Shown piece after piece: positions 1 through 11,606 of a stretch of DNA of 46,395 nt. The DNA comes from Gemmatimonadota bacterium (GTDB lineage Bacteria > Gemmatimonadota > Gemmatimonadetes > Longimicrobiales > Gaopeijiaceae), in NCBI GenBank assembly GCA_007125845.1, contig SLCK01000027.1:1-46395 (forward strand), written 5' to 3'. The position numbers were made by a program, and so were the translations under genes. How positions within the stretch are numbered: position 1 is the first letter of the stretch; each line of letters starts with the position of its first letter. The notes below the pieces were generated by a model. It was not told where the DNA came from and made no database searches. It saw nothing but the letters and a program-made list of their open reading frames with translations.

Positions 1-207
1 CGAGGTGGCCACGGCGTGTCCCTGGTTCTGGATGGGCGACTCCTCGCGGCTGTAGTCGAAGCGTGAGCGGGTGTCGTGGTGATAGATGGTGACATCGATC
101 CACCCCTCTGCGGGCGCCTCCAACCACTGGGTGGTCGCAGGGGCCGCGAAGGCCAGGCTTCCTGCGAGGAGGAGCACAGCGAGGAGCCAGGGCCGGGATC
201 GGGTCAT
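1..207 (-). CDS. Exported protein of unknown function, N-terminal 69 residues only
   Basis: The ATG at 207-205 (minus) is preceded by a good ribosome binding site (AGGAAGAG). The first 25 or so residues form a Sec signal peptide: MTRSR, then a Leu/Ala-rich core ending near AFA-AP. The mature start contains WLEAPAEGWIDVTIYHHDT and then RSRFDYSREE. The gene runs off the left edge, so most of the protein is missing. I do not recognise the family. Aromatic, polar strand-like segments straight after the signal would suit an outer-membrane barrel or periplasmic protein, but that is a guess. It is divergent from the dehydrogenase gene to its right. Confidence 0.75.
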   Translation of the reverse strand, partial: MTRSRPWLLAVLLLAGSLAFAAPATTQWLEAPAEGWIDVTIYHHDTRSRFDYSREESPIQNQGHAVATS

Positions 208-604
208 CGTGCTCTTCCTCTCGGTAGATCTGGGCCAGCATCGGACGAAGATGGTCACAAGAGGAAATCCCCGAGCCCCGGAACCAGTTCCCCGGAAGCG
301 ACCACGAGTCTCTGGCGGAATTGACAAGGACGTCCCATTTTGGAGGAAATTGCACCTTGAGGTATGTCCACGCGGTCGGATGTCCGCCTTGTTGAGGGCA
401 TCGCCGCCGGGGCTGGACAAACGTGCACCCAGGCTTCTTACCTCCTGGCCACTGTCGAAGGGAGGATTCCACGGTCGGCTACCCGTTCCACCGATCCCCA
501 CGGCCTCTGGAGTCGGTCTACCGAGCCGTCGGTCCGTGGTCTCGTCCAGGAATAGACTCGATCGGCCGTGAGATTGGCGTTCATTCTGCTAAGGAAGACC
601 GAAC
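208..604. other. Divergent intergenic region, no gene
   Basis: This 397-base gap separates the divergent exported protein and PQQ-type dehydrogenase. Short reading frames cross it but lack ribosome binding sites and protein-like composition. It must hold both promoters. I see no convincing -35/-10 pair, tRNA or repeat. Confidence 0.5.
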
Positions 605-2674
605 ATGACAGGAGACCCGCAACGATTCCGGCGAGCGATTCCGGCCGCTCTGGTGGCATTTGCCCTCGGGGTGCTGCTCGTCCTCCCTGCGACCGGCTAC
701 GCACAGGACCGGGGCACGCCCGACGGCGAATGGCATTACCAGAGCGGTGACGCCTGGGGAACCCGCTACTCGCCCCTGGATCAGATCAACGCCCAGAATT
801 TCAACGACCTCGAGATCGCCTGGATTTTCCGGGGGGACAACTTCGGGCAGGTCCCGACGGCTCAGTCCCGATCGACTCCGAGCTATATTGACGGGGTTCT
901 CTACACGGTGTCGGGAGAGCGACGAACCGTCGTCGCGATGGATCCGGCCACCGGGGAAACGCTCTGGGTGTTCCGCGAGCCGCACACGGAGCGGTGGGAG
1001 CGCTCGATGCGTCGGAACTACGGCAAGGGGGTTTCCTACGGCGAGGTCGACGGGAGGGGTGTGATCTACATCCAGACTCCGGCCCTCTTCCTGTGGGCCC
1101 TGGATGCCAAGACCGGACGTCCCCTCGAGAACTGGGGTCGCCCTGTCGATATCGAGGGGTTCCCTGAGACGGGTGTGGTCGACGTGTTCGAGGACATCCT
1201 GGAGGGCTTCGGTCCCTGGGAGGACTACCTTGCCGGCGAGGGGGGATCTTGGGATCCGAACCACGGCCCGCCGAGGGAGATCGGATACATCACGAGCTCG
1301 TCCCCACCGATCTTCGCGAACGGAGTCGTGGTGGTGGGAAGCAACGGGGAGCAGGGGTACAACCAGACCCGCGTCGAGAACATTCCCAACGACATCATGG
1401 CGTACGATGCCGCCACGGGCGAGACCATGTGGAAGTTCCATGTGATCCCGCGCCCCGGAGAGGTCGGACACGAGACGTGGGAGAACGACGCCTGGTACTG
1501 GTCGGGAGGGGCCTCCTCCTGGGCGCCGATGACGGCGGACCTCGAGCAGGGGGTCGTCTACATTCCCACGAACCCGGGTACCATCGACTACTTCGGGGGG
1601 CACCGGCCGGGCTGCAATCTCTTCACCGACACCCTGCTCGCGCTGGACATCCAGACGGGGGAGCGCCGGTGGCACTTCCAGACCGTGTGCAATGACCAGT
1701 GGAACTACGACCTTCCCACCGCCCCGATCATCGCGGACCTGACCGTGAACGGAGAGCAGGTTCCGGCAGTCATCCAGACCACCAAACAGGGTCTGACCTT
1801 CACCTTCAATCGGATCACCGGTGAGCCGGTCTGGCCCATCGAGGACCGCCCGGTGGCGCAGACGCAGGTGCCGGGCAACTGGACCTCGCCGACGCAGCCC
1901 TGGCCCACGCACCCGGAACCCTTCGAGCCGACGGCGTACGGTCTGACCGACGAACTCGTGATCGACCTCACGCCGGAGCTCCGGGAGGAGGCCCTCGAGA
2001 TCATGCAGGACTACAACATCGGGGACCTCTACATGCCCCGCCTGCATGTGGGTCACGACCTCGACGTGATCAACAACATCCGCTGCGGCGGGGGGCTCAA
2101 CATCACGAATGTTCCGACCTTCGATCCGACGACGAACATCATGTACGTGTCCCACGGCCCGTCGTGCGGTGGGGGCTACGTGATGCCGGGCGAGGATGCG
2201 GACGATCCAGACCATCCCGCCACGACCGGCCGGACGATCTCGCAGTGGGTGGCGGGTCCGGGGGGCGGAATCGCGGGACCGCAGGACCTCCCGATCTTCA
2301 AGCCGCCGTGGAACCGGCTCTCCGCCTATGACATGAACACAGGCGAGCGGCTCTGGTGGGTCCCGATCGGTGAGGTGGCCGACAATATCCGGAACCATCC
2401 GGCGCTCGCCGGCATCGACACCTCGGAGTTCGGGGGCGGAGGTCGTTCGATTCAGATGGTGGCGGGTGACCTGCTCCTCACGACCGGTTACACCGAACCC
2501 GTCCTGCACGCGAGGGACAAGAGCACCGGAGAGATCGTGGGAGAGGTCGAGATCCCGGTGCCCGGGCAGTACGGGATGATGAGCTACATGCACGAGGGCA
2601 ACCAGTACATCGTGGTTCAGATCGGAGGGATGGAGTATCCGAGCTCTCTCGTGGCCCTCAGGCTGCCGCAGTAG
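605..2674 (+). CDS. PQQ-dependent dehydrogenase-like beta-propeller, secreted
   Basis: 689 residues. A Sec signal (hydrophobic core at about residues 10-33, ending GYAQD) sends it to the periplasm. The mature start has the quinoprotein signature WHYQSGDAWGTRYSPLDQIN, followed by repeated tryptophan-docking-like blades such as TGETLWVFR, TGETMWKFH and TGERRWHFQ. Quinoproteins of this class (glucose, alcohol or polyol dehydrogenases) oxidise sugars or alcohols with pyrroloquinoline quinone and pass electrons to the respiratory chain. The usual HHDxWDYD segment reads NDQWNYDLPTAP here, so substrate and even catalysis are uncertain. No membrane anchor or haem CxxCH is visible. The ribosome binding site AAGGAAG sits just before the ATG. 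No PQQ biosynthesis gene is nearby. Family call firm, substrate unknown. Confidence 0.88.
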   Translation: MTGDPQRFRRAIPAALVAFALGVLLVLPATGYAQDRGTPDGEWHYQSGDAWGTRYSPLDQINAQNFNDLEIAWIFRGDNFGQVPTAQSRSTPSYIDGVLYTVSGERRTVVAMDPATGETLWVFREPHTERWERSMRRNYGKGVSYGEVDGRGVIYIQTPALFLWALDAKTGRPLENWGRPVDIEGFPETGVVDVFEDILEGFGPWEDYLAGEGGSWDPNHGPPREIGYITSSSPPIFANGVVVVGSNGEQGYNQTRVENIPNDIMAYDAATGETMWKFHVIPRPGEVGHETWENDAWYWSGGASSWAPMTADLEQGVVYIPTNPGTIDYFGGHRPGCNLFTDTLLALDIQTGERRWHFQTVCNDQWNYDLPTAPIIADLTVNGEQVPAVIQTTKQGLTFTFNRITGEPVWPIEDRPVAQTQVPGNWTSPTQPWPTHPEPFEPTAYGLTDELVIDLTPELREEALEIMQDYNIGDLYMPRLHVGHDLDVINNIRCGGGLNITNVPTFDPTTNIMYVSHGPSCGGGYVMPGEDADDPDHPATTGRTISQWVAGPGGGIAGPQDLPIFKPPWNRLSAYDMNTGERLWWVPIGEVADNIRNHPALAGIDTSEFGGGGRSIQMVAGDLLLTTGYTEPVLHARDKSTGEIVGEVEIPVPGQYGMMSYMHEGNQYIVVQIGGMEYPSSLVALRLPQ

Positions 2675-2700
2675 CCGCCTGGTTCATTCATTCACAGTCG

Positions 2701-2734
2701 CACCGGGTCCGGGCACGTCGTCCCGGGCCCGGTG
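2701..2734 (+). terminator. GC-rich stem-loop after the dehydrogenase gene
   Basis: CACCGGGTCCGGG pairs with CCCGGGCCCGGTG (13 bp, one G-T wobble) around an 8-base loop, 26 bases after the dehydrogenase stop. There is no U tract, so it may be a weak or factor-assisted terminator. It also covers the furthest-upstream possible start (GTG 2732) of the next gene, which argues for a later start there. Confidence 0.5.
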
Positions 2735-2743
2735 CGAACCTCG

Positions 2744-5341
<2,598 letters not shown>

Positions 5342-5483
5342 GGTGGCGGCCGCCCCGGGACGAGGGACAGGAAGCGAGGTGCGAATGCAGAGGCCGGCGC
5401 TGAAGTTGGCGCTTGCAGCGTGGGTGTCACTACGTATGGTGGTTCGATCAAAGCAGGATCTCTCTTCAACCGAGGAGCTCGTC

Positions 5484-7367
5484 ATGGACGGTTTGCCTTT
5501 CCTCCCTCGCGCCCGATCGTGGGTCGCGCCGATCGGAGCCGGAGGCGGTGTAGCAGCGGCTTTGCTGGCGGCTCTACTCTTGACTCTCGGCCCGGCGGCT
5601 CAGTCGGCCGACGCCCAATCCCCCCATCCCTTCGGAATCCCGACGGCGGAGATGCCGACCCCGGGTGAAAACATCGATGCGGTGCCGGCGACGCGGCCCT
5701 CCGGGATGTGGGCCCATCAGACTCGCTCCGAGGTCCTCGGGCGCCACGGCATCGTATCGACCAGCCAGCCCCTGGCCTCCTTCGCCGGCCTCGAGATCCT
5801 GCAGCAGGGTGGGAACGCGATCGATGCCGCAATCGCGGCGGCGGCCGTGCTGGCGATCACCGAGCCCGGAAGTCACTCCCTTGGGGGCGACACCTGGGCG
5901 CTCGTGTGGTCTGCCCGGGATCAGCAACTCTACGCCCTGAATGCGAGCGGCTGGGCGCCGGAAGGATGGACGCCCGAGTACTTCGCGGAGAAGGGGCTGG
6001 ACGATATCCCCGGAAGCGGAGTCGACGCCGTGACCGTGCCCGGTGCGGTCGCCGGATGGCACGCGCTCCTGGAGCGGTTCGGTTCGATGACCTTCCGGGA
6101 GACGCTCGAGCGGGCTGCGGTCATGGCCGAGGAGGGCTTTCCCGTGAGCGAACGGACGGCCCGCGACATCGCCGGACCCGCGGATTCCTTCGACGACGAC
6201 CTGGCCGAGACCTGGCTCGTGGACGGGAGCGCACCTCTTCCCTACAGCATCCTTCGGGTCCCCGATCATGCCCGGGCCTTCCGCGTCCTGCAGGAGCAAG
6301 GGCCGGACGCCTTCTACCGGGGAGAGATCGCGGAGGCGATCGTGGAGAAGATCCAATCGGAGGGCGGGGTCATGACCCTCGACGATCTGGCAGAGTACGA
6401 GCCAGAGTGGTCCGAGCCCATCTCCACGAACTACAAGGGCTACGACGTCTACCAGCTCGCTCCGAACAACCAGGGCTTCGCCGCTCTCGGGATGCTCAAC
6501 ATCCTGGAGGTATGCGTCCCCGCCCTGGGCTTCGACCTCGCTGAGCTCGGGCAGAAGGACCCCACCTACTGGCACCTGATGGTGGAGGCGAAGAAGCTGG
6601 CCTACACCGATCTCCACGAGCACAACGCGGATCCCCGCTTCTTCGAGCCGGACCTGGAGCGCCTCCTCGACAAGGAGCACGCCGCCGCGCTCTGTGACCG
6701 GATCGATCCGACCCAGGCGCGCCCCGCCGAGCTCCGGGTTCAGCTCGACGAGGGGACGGTCTACTTCGCGACGGCCGATCGCTGGGGGAACATGGTCTCC
6801 TTTGTGTCGAGCACCTTCTCGGGCTTCGGGGCCCGGGTCGGGGTGCCGGGCTACGGTTTCCCGCTTCAGAATCGGGGGCGGGGCTTCGTGCTGGAAGAGG
6901 GGCACCCCAATGTGGTAGAGCCTCGCAAGCGCCCTTTCCACACGATCATGGCGGGCTTCATCATGCAAGACGGAGAGCCTCTGATGGCGTTCGGCAACAT
7001 GGGAGGCGCCACTCAGCCACAGGCGCACGCGCAGCACGTCGTGAACATGATCGACCTTGGCATGAACGTGCAGGCCACGACGGACGTCGCGAGGTTCGAT
7101 CACTCCCAGAACAGCGACGTGCTCCGCCTCGACCGGGATCTCTTCGAGTTGGTGGGAGCGGACCTTGCGGCGATGGGGCACGAGGTGGACAGCTCCCTCG
7201 CCCTGGGGGGTGGATACCAGGGAATCCTCTTCGAGAGGGATCCCGCACTCTCCCCGCCGTCGCTCACGGGCAACGGGGGGCTGGGCGAAGCGTTCCAGGG
7301 TCCGGTGCACGGGGTGTACCGGGCCGGCGCGGATCACCGCAAGGACGGCATGGCCGTAGGCTGGTAG
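5484..7367 (+). CDS. Gamma-glutamyltransferase family protein, exported (GGT1)
   Basis: 627 residues from ATG 5484, chosen because GAGGAG lies 7 bases before it and a signal peptide (VAAALLAALLLTLGPAAQSADAQ) follows; the frame is open further upstream but without a start signal. The Ntn-hydrolase fold is recognisable from GGNAIDAAIAAAAVLAITEP and GGDTWALVW in the large subunit. The nucleophile should be Thr425 in DEGTVYFATADRWGNMVSF, where self-cleavage would give the small subunit. The GTVYFATAD context resembles the YwrD/acylase-like branch rather than classical TTHYSVVD enzymes. Such proteins hydrolyse or transfer gamma-glutamyl groups from glutathione and related peptides; some are acylases, so the substrate is open. 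Last gene of a rightward run that ends in an intrinsic terminator. Confidence 0.9.
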   Translation: MDGLPFLPRARSWVAPIGAGGGVAAALLAALLLTLGPAAQSADAQSPHPFGIPTAEMPTPGENIDAVPATRPSGMWAHQTRSEVLGRHGIVSTSQPLASFAGLEILQQGGNAIDAAIAAAAVLAITEPGSHSLGGDTWALVWSARDQQLYALNASGWAPEGWTPEYFAEKGLDDIPGSGVDAVTVPGAVAGWHALLERFGSMTFRETLERAAVMAEEGFPVSERTARDIAGPADSFDDDLAETWLVDGSAPLPYSILRVPDHARAFRVLQEQGPDAFYRGEIAEAIVEKIQSEGGVMTLDDLAEYEPEWSEPISTNYKGYDVYQLAPNNQGFAALGMLNILEVCVPALGFDLAELGQKDPTYWHLMVEAKKLAYTDLHEHNADPRFFEPDLERLLDKEHAAALCDRIDPTQARPAELRVQLDEGTVYFATADRWGNMVSFVSSTFSGFGARVGVPGYGFPLQNRGRGFVLEEGHPNVVEPRKRPFHTIMAGFIMQDGEPLMAFGNMGGATQPQAHAQHVVNMIDLGMNVQATTDVARFDHSQNSDVLRLDRDLFELVGADLAAMGHEVDSSLALGGGYQGILFERDPALSPPSLTGNGGLGEAFQGPVHGVYRAGADHRKDGMAVGW

Positions 7368-7382
7368 CCACCGTCGCCAGCA

Positions 7383-7423
7383 GGTGGACCCCCGGGCGTG
7401 TGCTCGGGGGTCCACCGATTTTT
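7383..7423 (+). terminator. Strong rho-independent terminator after GGT1
   Basis: A perfect 12-bp stem (GGTGGACCCCCG with CGGGGGTCCACC) and a 10-base loop are followed by GATTTTT. It lies 15 bases after the GGT1 stop. This is the clearest intrinsic terminator in the window. Confidence 0.95.
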
Positions 7424-7561
7424 CGGGGCGAACGCTCGTCTCACCCGAGGCATTGCGTTCGACCGGCCTGCTCCGCGCAAAGGAGGGAGACCACGGCGTC
7501 CCTCCCCTACCTGCGCGTAGGATTCCCGTACGAAACGACCATTGTGTAAGCTTCCCGCGAT

Positions 7562-7614
7562 CCCCAAGTGGGCCCAGTGGTGCCCCCACGTCATGTTGTG
7601 GCAATCACTTGGGG
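7562..7614. promoter_or_regulatory. Long inverted repeat upstream of the FecR-fragment/susCD locus
   Basis: CCCCAAGTG (7562-7570) and CACTTGGGG (7606-7614) are perfect 9-bp arms around 35 bases, which themselves contain a small CCAC/GTGG hairpin. It begins 139 bases after the GGT1 terminator and ends 87 bases before the next start. It could be a structured leader or an operator; the sequence alone does not decide. Confidence 0.5.
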
Positions 7615-7701
7615 TGTCGTGAGCCGAGATGGCACGAATGTGGCTTTCAAACCCGGGCGAGGTTCCGATTCCACACCCATCGCTGTGTAAGGAGGGTCGT
7701 G

Positions 7702-8013
7702 ATGAAGGCGAATACGCTCAGGCCGCAGTCGATAGAACAGCACGACATAGAAGAACTGATCGTCCGGTTCCTGCAGGGAATTGCGTCGGAAGAGGAGATC
7801 CACGCGCTGCGGCGATGGAGGACCGAAGCACCGAACGCCGATACGAACGATCGACGTTTTCGGGAGCTCGATCGGCTCTGGACCCTGACCGGATGTGTGA
7901 CGCCGCACGCCCAATTCTCGAGCCCGCCCGATCCCGAGGAGCTTCTGGCATCGGACGAGAGGCGGGAAGATGCCGTGCAAGAACGACTGCAGGTCGGCGC
8001 ACGGTGCGCTTGA
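7702..8013 (+). CDS. FecR-type anti-sigma N-terminal domain only (truncated FecR)
   Basis: 103 residues with a very good ribosome binding site (GGAGGG, 6 bases before the ATG). The opening IEELIVRFLQGIASEEEIHALRRW, the central RFRELDRLW and the closing DPEELLASDERRE match in order and spacing the cytoplasmic N-terminus of the full FecR at 18938-20008 (LIRSVRGEADSAEIKRLEEW, YRDLQSLI, PTEEILRIVDERM). The membrane helix, periplasmic FecR domain and C-terminal part are absent, and only 194 bases separate it from susC, so the rest is deleted rather than frameshifted. The remaining domain is the one that binds an ECF sigma factor in known FecR proteins. It may therefore be a decay product or a soluble sigma-binding protein; the intact start signals make translation likely. 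Confidence 0.7.
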   Translation: MKANTLRPQSIEQHDIEELIVRFLQGIASEEEIHALRRWRTEAPNADTNDRRFRELDRLWTLTGCVTPHAQFSSPPDPEELLASDERREDAVQERLQVGARCA

Positions 8014-8083
8014 GACCTGACGAGGCGTAGGCCCGTCCGAACGCTCCAACTCACTCCTCTACCCGGGATAGTAGTAGCGCACG

Positions 8084-8132
8084 TCTCGTCGGTTGCCCAT
8101 GTGGAGACGGCGCTCTGGGCAACCGTCCGAGA
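8084..8132 (+). promoter_or_regulatory. Stem-loop in the susC leader
   Basis: GGTTGCCC (8091-8098) and GGGCAACC (8117-8124) pair perfectly, and the stem extends past a small internal loop with TCTCG (8084-8088) and CGAGA (8128-8132), giving about 13 paired bases. It lies between the truncated fecR and susC, 76 bases before the susC start, with no U tract. It could attenuate transcription, stabilise the mRNA or be an operator. Confidence 0.55.
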
Positions 8133-8207
8133 TGCATCGACTGCCCACAGAACAGACTGATCGCAGGCCAAGAGAATCACTCGACCGGACCCACTCGCGG
8201 AGGATCC

Positions 8208-11200
8208 ATGCACCGGCTCGCACTACTCTTCACACTTTCCTTCCTCGCGGCACCCGGGGTGACCCAGGCCGCGGCGCAGGACATCTCGGAGATGGCCGCT
8301 GGCGTTCCCGCCTCCACCGAGACCGCCTCGGAAGGCCAGGCTCTCCTCGAACAGGCCGCCGGCCTCGTTGTCGAGGACGTGCCCCTCACCGAGGCCATCG
8401 TCCTCCTGGGCCACCGGGCGGGCGTGACGCTCGCCTTCAGCCCGACCTTTATCCCCGAGAGTCTCAGGGTCACGTGCGCTTGTGAGGCGCTCTCGGTGAA
8501 GGAGACGCTGGACCAACTCCTCATCGATACGGATCTCGGATACCGAGTCGTGGGCAATCACATCCTGATCGAGCGCGAGACAGTCAGGGTTCCCCAGGAG
8601 CCGATCGTTCAGCTCGCACGGCTCTTCCAGCCTTCCGCGCCCCGTGCCGTCGACGTGCGTTCGGACCGGGGGGCGCTCGCGAGCCCCGCGAGCCGACAGG
8701 GAACGATCATGGGAGAGGTCGTCGATGGGCAGAGCCTGCAGCCGATCGGCGCGGCCCAGGTCTTTGTTCCGGGTCTCGACGTTGGGACGATCACGGCCGC
8801 CGACGGGACCTACCAGATCAGTGACGTTCCGGCCGGGACCCACACGGTCACTGCCGAGCGAATCGGGTACCAGAGCGCGAGTCAGGAGGTGACGGTGGCC
8901 GACGGGGAGAGTGTCACGGTTGACTTCCAGCTCACCTCCCGGGCGTTTGAGCTGGACGAGCTGGTCGTGACGGGTACGGCAGGGGGTGCTCGAGTCCGCG
9001 AGCTCGGTACCCAGGTCTCCCGCCTGGACGCAAGCCGTCTCGAGAACGTCGGCGCCTCGCGCCCGCAGGACCTGCTCATGGGCCGGGTAGCCGGCGCCTC
9101 CCTCAACCTGGGCGGTGGACAGCCCGGAACCGAGGCGAGCATCCGCCTCCGGGGCAGCAACAGCATGGCGATGGGCAATCAGCCCCTGATCTATGTGGAC
9201 GGAGTCCGGATCTACAGCGAGCACTCCCCGTCCGGTCCGAGCAGCAGCAGTGGAACGCTGGGTCTCAACAGCATCAATCCGGAGGACATCGAGCGGATCG
9301 AGATTGTGAAGGGGGCCGCGGCGAGCACCCTCTACGGGACCGAGGCTTCCGGCGGAGTGATCCAGATCTTCACGAAGACGGGGCTGGGCGATCCGGTCTG
9401 GCAGGCGGAAGCGGGCTTTGGCCTGCATCACCTCGGGCACTACGGCCCGATGAGCGGACCTGGCTCCAGCAAATCGGAAAACCCGACAGGCCTGTACTTG
9501 AACGAGTGCCGCGGTCCGAACTTCGTCGACTACTGGGGCGAGCAGGTCGACGACGTGACCTGCCCCGACAGCGGCTCCTGGATCCGGAACGGACCGATTC
9601 AGAACTACTCACTCTCCGTGCGGGGCGGAGCGGGCGACGTCAGCTACTACCTCTCCGGATTCATGAATGCCGAGGATGGCACCGCACCCGATTCGAACTC
9701 CCGGCGGGGGGGCTTTCGCGCCAACCTCGGCTTCGAGCCCATCGAGAACGTCGAGCTGAGCTGGAACCAGTCCTATACTCGCACGATCAATCGCTACATC
9801 CCGGAGGGCGGGAACATCCAGAGCTTCGTCGGTCAGGCGACCCGCGGTCCTGCGATCACCTACCGGGAAGGTGGCCTGCCGGCTGCCGGCTCGCTCCTCC
9901 GGTCGCAGATCTATGACTGGAAGGACCACTACGTGACCGGGCTCACGGTGCGATACCGCCAGAGCGAACGACTGAGCCACCGGTTCGTGGGCGGCTTCGA
10001 CTACAACCTCCTGACCGGCCAGGACCTCTACGAGTTCGGAAACGGTCGCTTTCCCGACGGTCAGATGTCCGCGCGGGACTGGAGGAACACCGTGATGTCG
10101 CTCGACTATTCGAGCACCCTTACGATGGGCAGCCCGGACGGCATCAGCTCCGCGTTCTCGTGGGGCGGGCAGTACTTCGACAACAACACCCGACAGGTGA
10201 ACAGCTCCTCTCAGGTCTTCGCGGGCCCGGGTGAGCCGACTCTGGCCAGCGGCGCCCGGCGCGAGGTGAGCGAGTCACGACAGCGCGTGGTGAACGCGGG
10301 CCTCTTCGTGCAGAACGTGCTCGGAATCCAGGACCGCCTCTTCGTCACCGGCGGCGTGCGTTTCGACGGAAACAGCGCCTTCGGCAGCGACTTCGGCCTG
10401 CAGGCCTACCCGAAGATCAGCGCTTCGTATGTGGTCTCGGACCACCTCTTCTGGCCGGAGCACATTGCGGAGAGCATGCGGCTCCGCGCGGCGATGGGCG
10501 AGTCCGGCAAGGCACCCGGTGCCTTCGATGCGGTGCGGGTGTGGAACCCGATCTCCGCCGACGATGGCCAGCCCGGGTACACCCCTGCGGCGCTGGGCAA
10601 CCCGAACCTCGGTCCCGAGCGGACACGCGAGTACGAGCTGGGCTTCGAGTCCAGCTCCCTGGACGGGCGGTTGGCGATCGAGATGACCTGGTTCCAGCAG
10701 AACACCATGGACGCGCTCGTCCCGGTTCAGCCGCCGCCCTCGGGCGGCTTCCTGAGCAGCCAGCTCGAGAATGTGGGTGAGGTCCGGAACTCCGGCATCG
10801 AGCTCACCACGGACATCGGTCTGGTGAGGGTGCCCGGCTTCGACTGGTCGACCCAGCTCACGTATTCGACGGTGAACAGCGAGGTCATCGACCTGGGCGG
10901 ACGCTCGGTCTCCCTCGGGAGCCAGAACGAGGCCAGAGAGGGCTACCCCCTTCCGGTCTTCGTGGGCAACAAGGTGATGAACGCGGACGAGTACGCGATG
11001 CCGATCCTCGAAAGCGACCAGGTTCTCGGCGCGGTGTACCCGGACAAGCGGATTGGAGTTGGAACGACCGTGACCCTTCGCGACAATCTCACCCTCGACG
11101 GACTCGGCGAGTTCGTGCTCGGCGGCCACAACATGTACCTCCAGGGCGAGATCAACGCCCGCCGCTTCGCCTTCCCCCCTTGCTGGGAGATCCAGAGGAG

Positions 11201-11558
11201 CTTCGAGGCCTACAACGATGGGGACACGTCGGCGCTCGACGACGTCACGGCGGAGTGGAGGGCCCGCTGCGGGGGCGCCTTCAACAGCACCTGGGCCCAG
11301 TACGAGATGTGGACCGCGGCAACCGACTTCTTCCGGCTCCGCAACGTGTCGCTCTCGTACCGCCTGCCGCAGCAGTGGATTCCGGGAGCGGAGTCGGCTC
11401 GACTCATGGTTACGGGGCGCAACCTCCTCACCCGCTCCGACTACATCGGAGTGGACCCGGAGCTCAACAACAACAGTGGGAGTGGAGCTGCGCAGCGGGA
11501 GTGGAGCAACTGGCCGAGCCCGCGGACGTTCACCGCGACGATGAGCGTGACCTTCTAA
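8208..11558 (+). CDS. SusC/RagA-family TonB-dependent receptor with STN domain
   Basis: 1116 residues; ATG preceded by GCGGAGGA. Order: signal peptide (residues 1-24); STN domain (about 47-123, APLTEAI-like helix to VVGNHILIERE); carboxypeptidase-like regulatory Ig domain (about 167-243, GEVVDGQSLQPIGAAQV); TonB box ELDELVVTGT (about 248-257); plug (LMGRVAGASLNLGGGQPG, IYVDGVRIY, ERIEIVKGAAASTLYG); 22-strand barrel ending FTATMSVTF with the terminal Phe expected by the BAM machinery. SusC proteins pump glycans or peptides across the outer membrane using TonB energy, capped by a SusD lipoprotein. An STN domain normally talks to a FecR partner, yet the only adjacent FecR is the fragment at 7702. 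Substrate unknown; neighbouring peptidase and GGT genes make peptides a reasonable guess. Confidence 0.95.
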   Translation: MHRLALLFTLSFLAAPGVTQAAAQDISEMAAGVPASTETASEGQALLEQAAGLVVEDVPLTEAIVLLGHRAGVTLAFSPTFIPESLRVTCACEALSVKETLDQLLIDTDLGYRVVGNHILIERETVRVPQEPIVQLARLFQPSAPRAVDVRSDRGALASPASRQGTIMGEVVDGQSLQPIGAAQVFVPGLDVGTITAADGTYQISDVPAGTHTVTAERIGYQSASQEVTVADGESVTVDFQLTSRAFELDELVVTGTAGGARVRELGTQVSRLDASRLENVGASRPQDLLMGRVAGASLNLGGGQPGTEASIRLRGSNSMAMGNQPLIYVDGVRIYSEHSPSGPSSSSGTLGLNSINPEDIERIEIVKGAAASTLYGTEASGGVIQIFTKTGLGDPVWQAEAGFGLHHLGHYGPMSGPGSSKSENPTGLYLNECRGPNFVDYWGEQVDDVTCPDSGSWIRNGPIQNYSLSVRGGAGDVSYYLSGFMNAEDGTAPDSNSRRGGFRANLGFEPIENVELSWNQSYTRTINRYIPEGGNIQSFVGQATRGPAITYREGGLPAAGSLLRSQIYDWKDHYVTGLTVRYRQSERLSHRFVGGFDYNLLTGQDLYEFGNGRFPDGQMSARDWRNTVMSLDYSSTLTMGSPDGISSAFSWGGQYFDNNTRQVNSSSQVFAGPGEPTLASGARREVSESRQRVVNAGLFVQNVLGIQDRLFVTGGVRFDGNSAFGSDFGLQAYPKISASYVVSDHLFWPEHIAESMRLRAAMGESGKAPGAFDAVRVWNPISADDGQPGYTPAALGNPNLGPERTREYELGFESSSLDGRLAIEMTWFQQNTMDALVPVQPPPSGGFLSSQLENVGEVRNSGIELTTDIGLVRVPGFDWSTQLTYSTVNSEVIDLGGRSVSLGSQNEAREGYPLPVFVGNKVMNADEYAMPILESDQVLGAVYPDKRIGVGTTVTLRDNLTLDGLGEFVLGGHNMYLQGEINARRFAFPPCWEIQRSFEAYNDGDTSALDDVTAEWRARCGGAFNSTWAQYEMWTAATDFFRLRNVSLSYRLPQQWIPGAESARLMVTGRNLLTRSDYIGVDPELNNNSGSGAAQREWSNWPSPRTFTATMSVTF

Positions 11559-11606
11559 CCCTCGGACCATCGACGACACACTCGCGAACGCGACTCTGGA
11601 GGAAGT

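Noticed and set aside
581..2593. 670-residue open frame antisense to the PQQ-type dehydrogenase
   Set aside because: It is the complementary frame of a GC-rich gene with strong third-position bias; the translation is low-complexity Arg/Val/Asp/His and has no start signal. The forward frame carries clear family motifs.
5574..7604. 676-residue antisense frame over GGT1
   Set aside because: Same GC-bias artefact; it also runs straight through the intrinsic terminator at 7383-7423.
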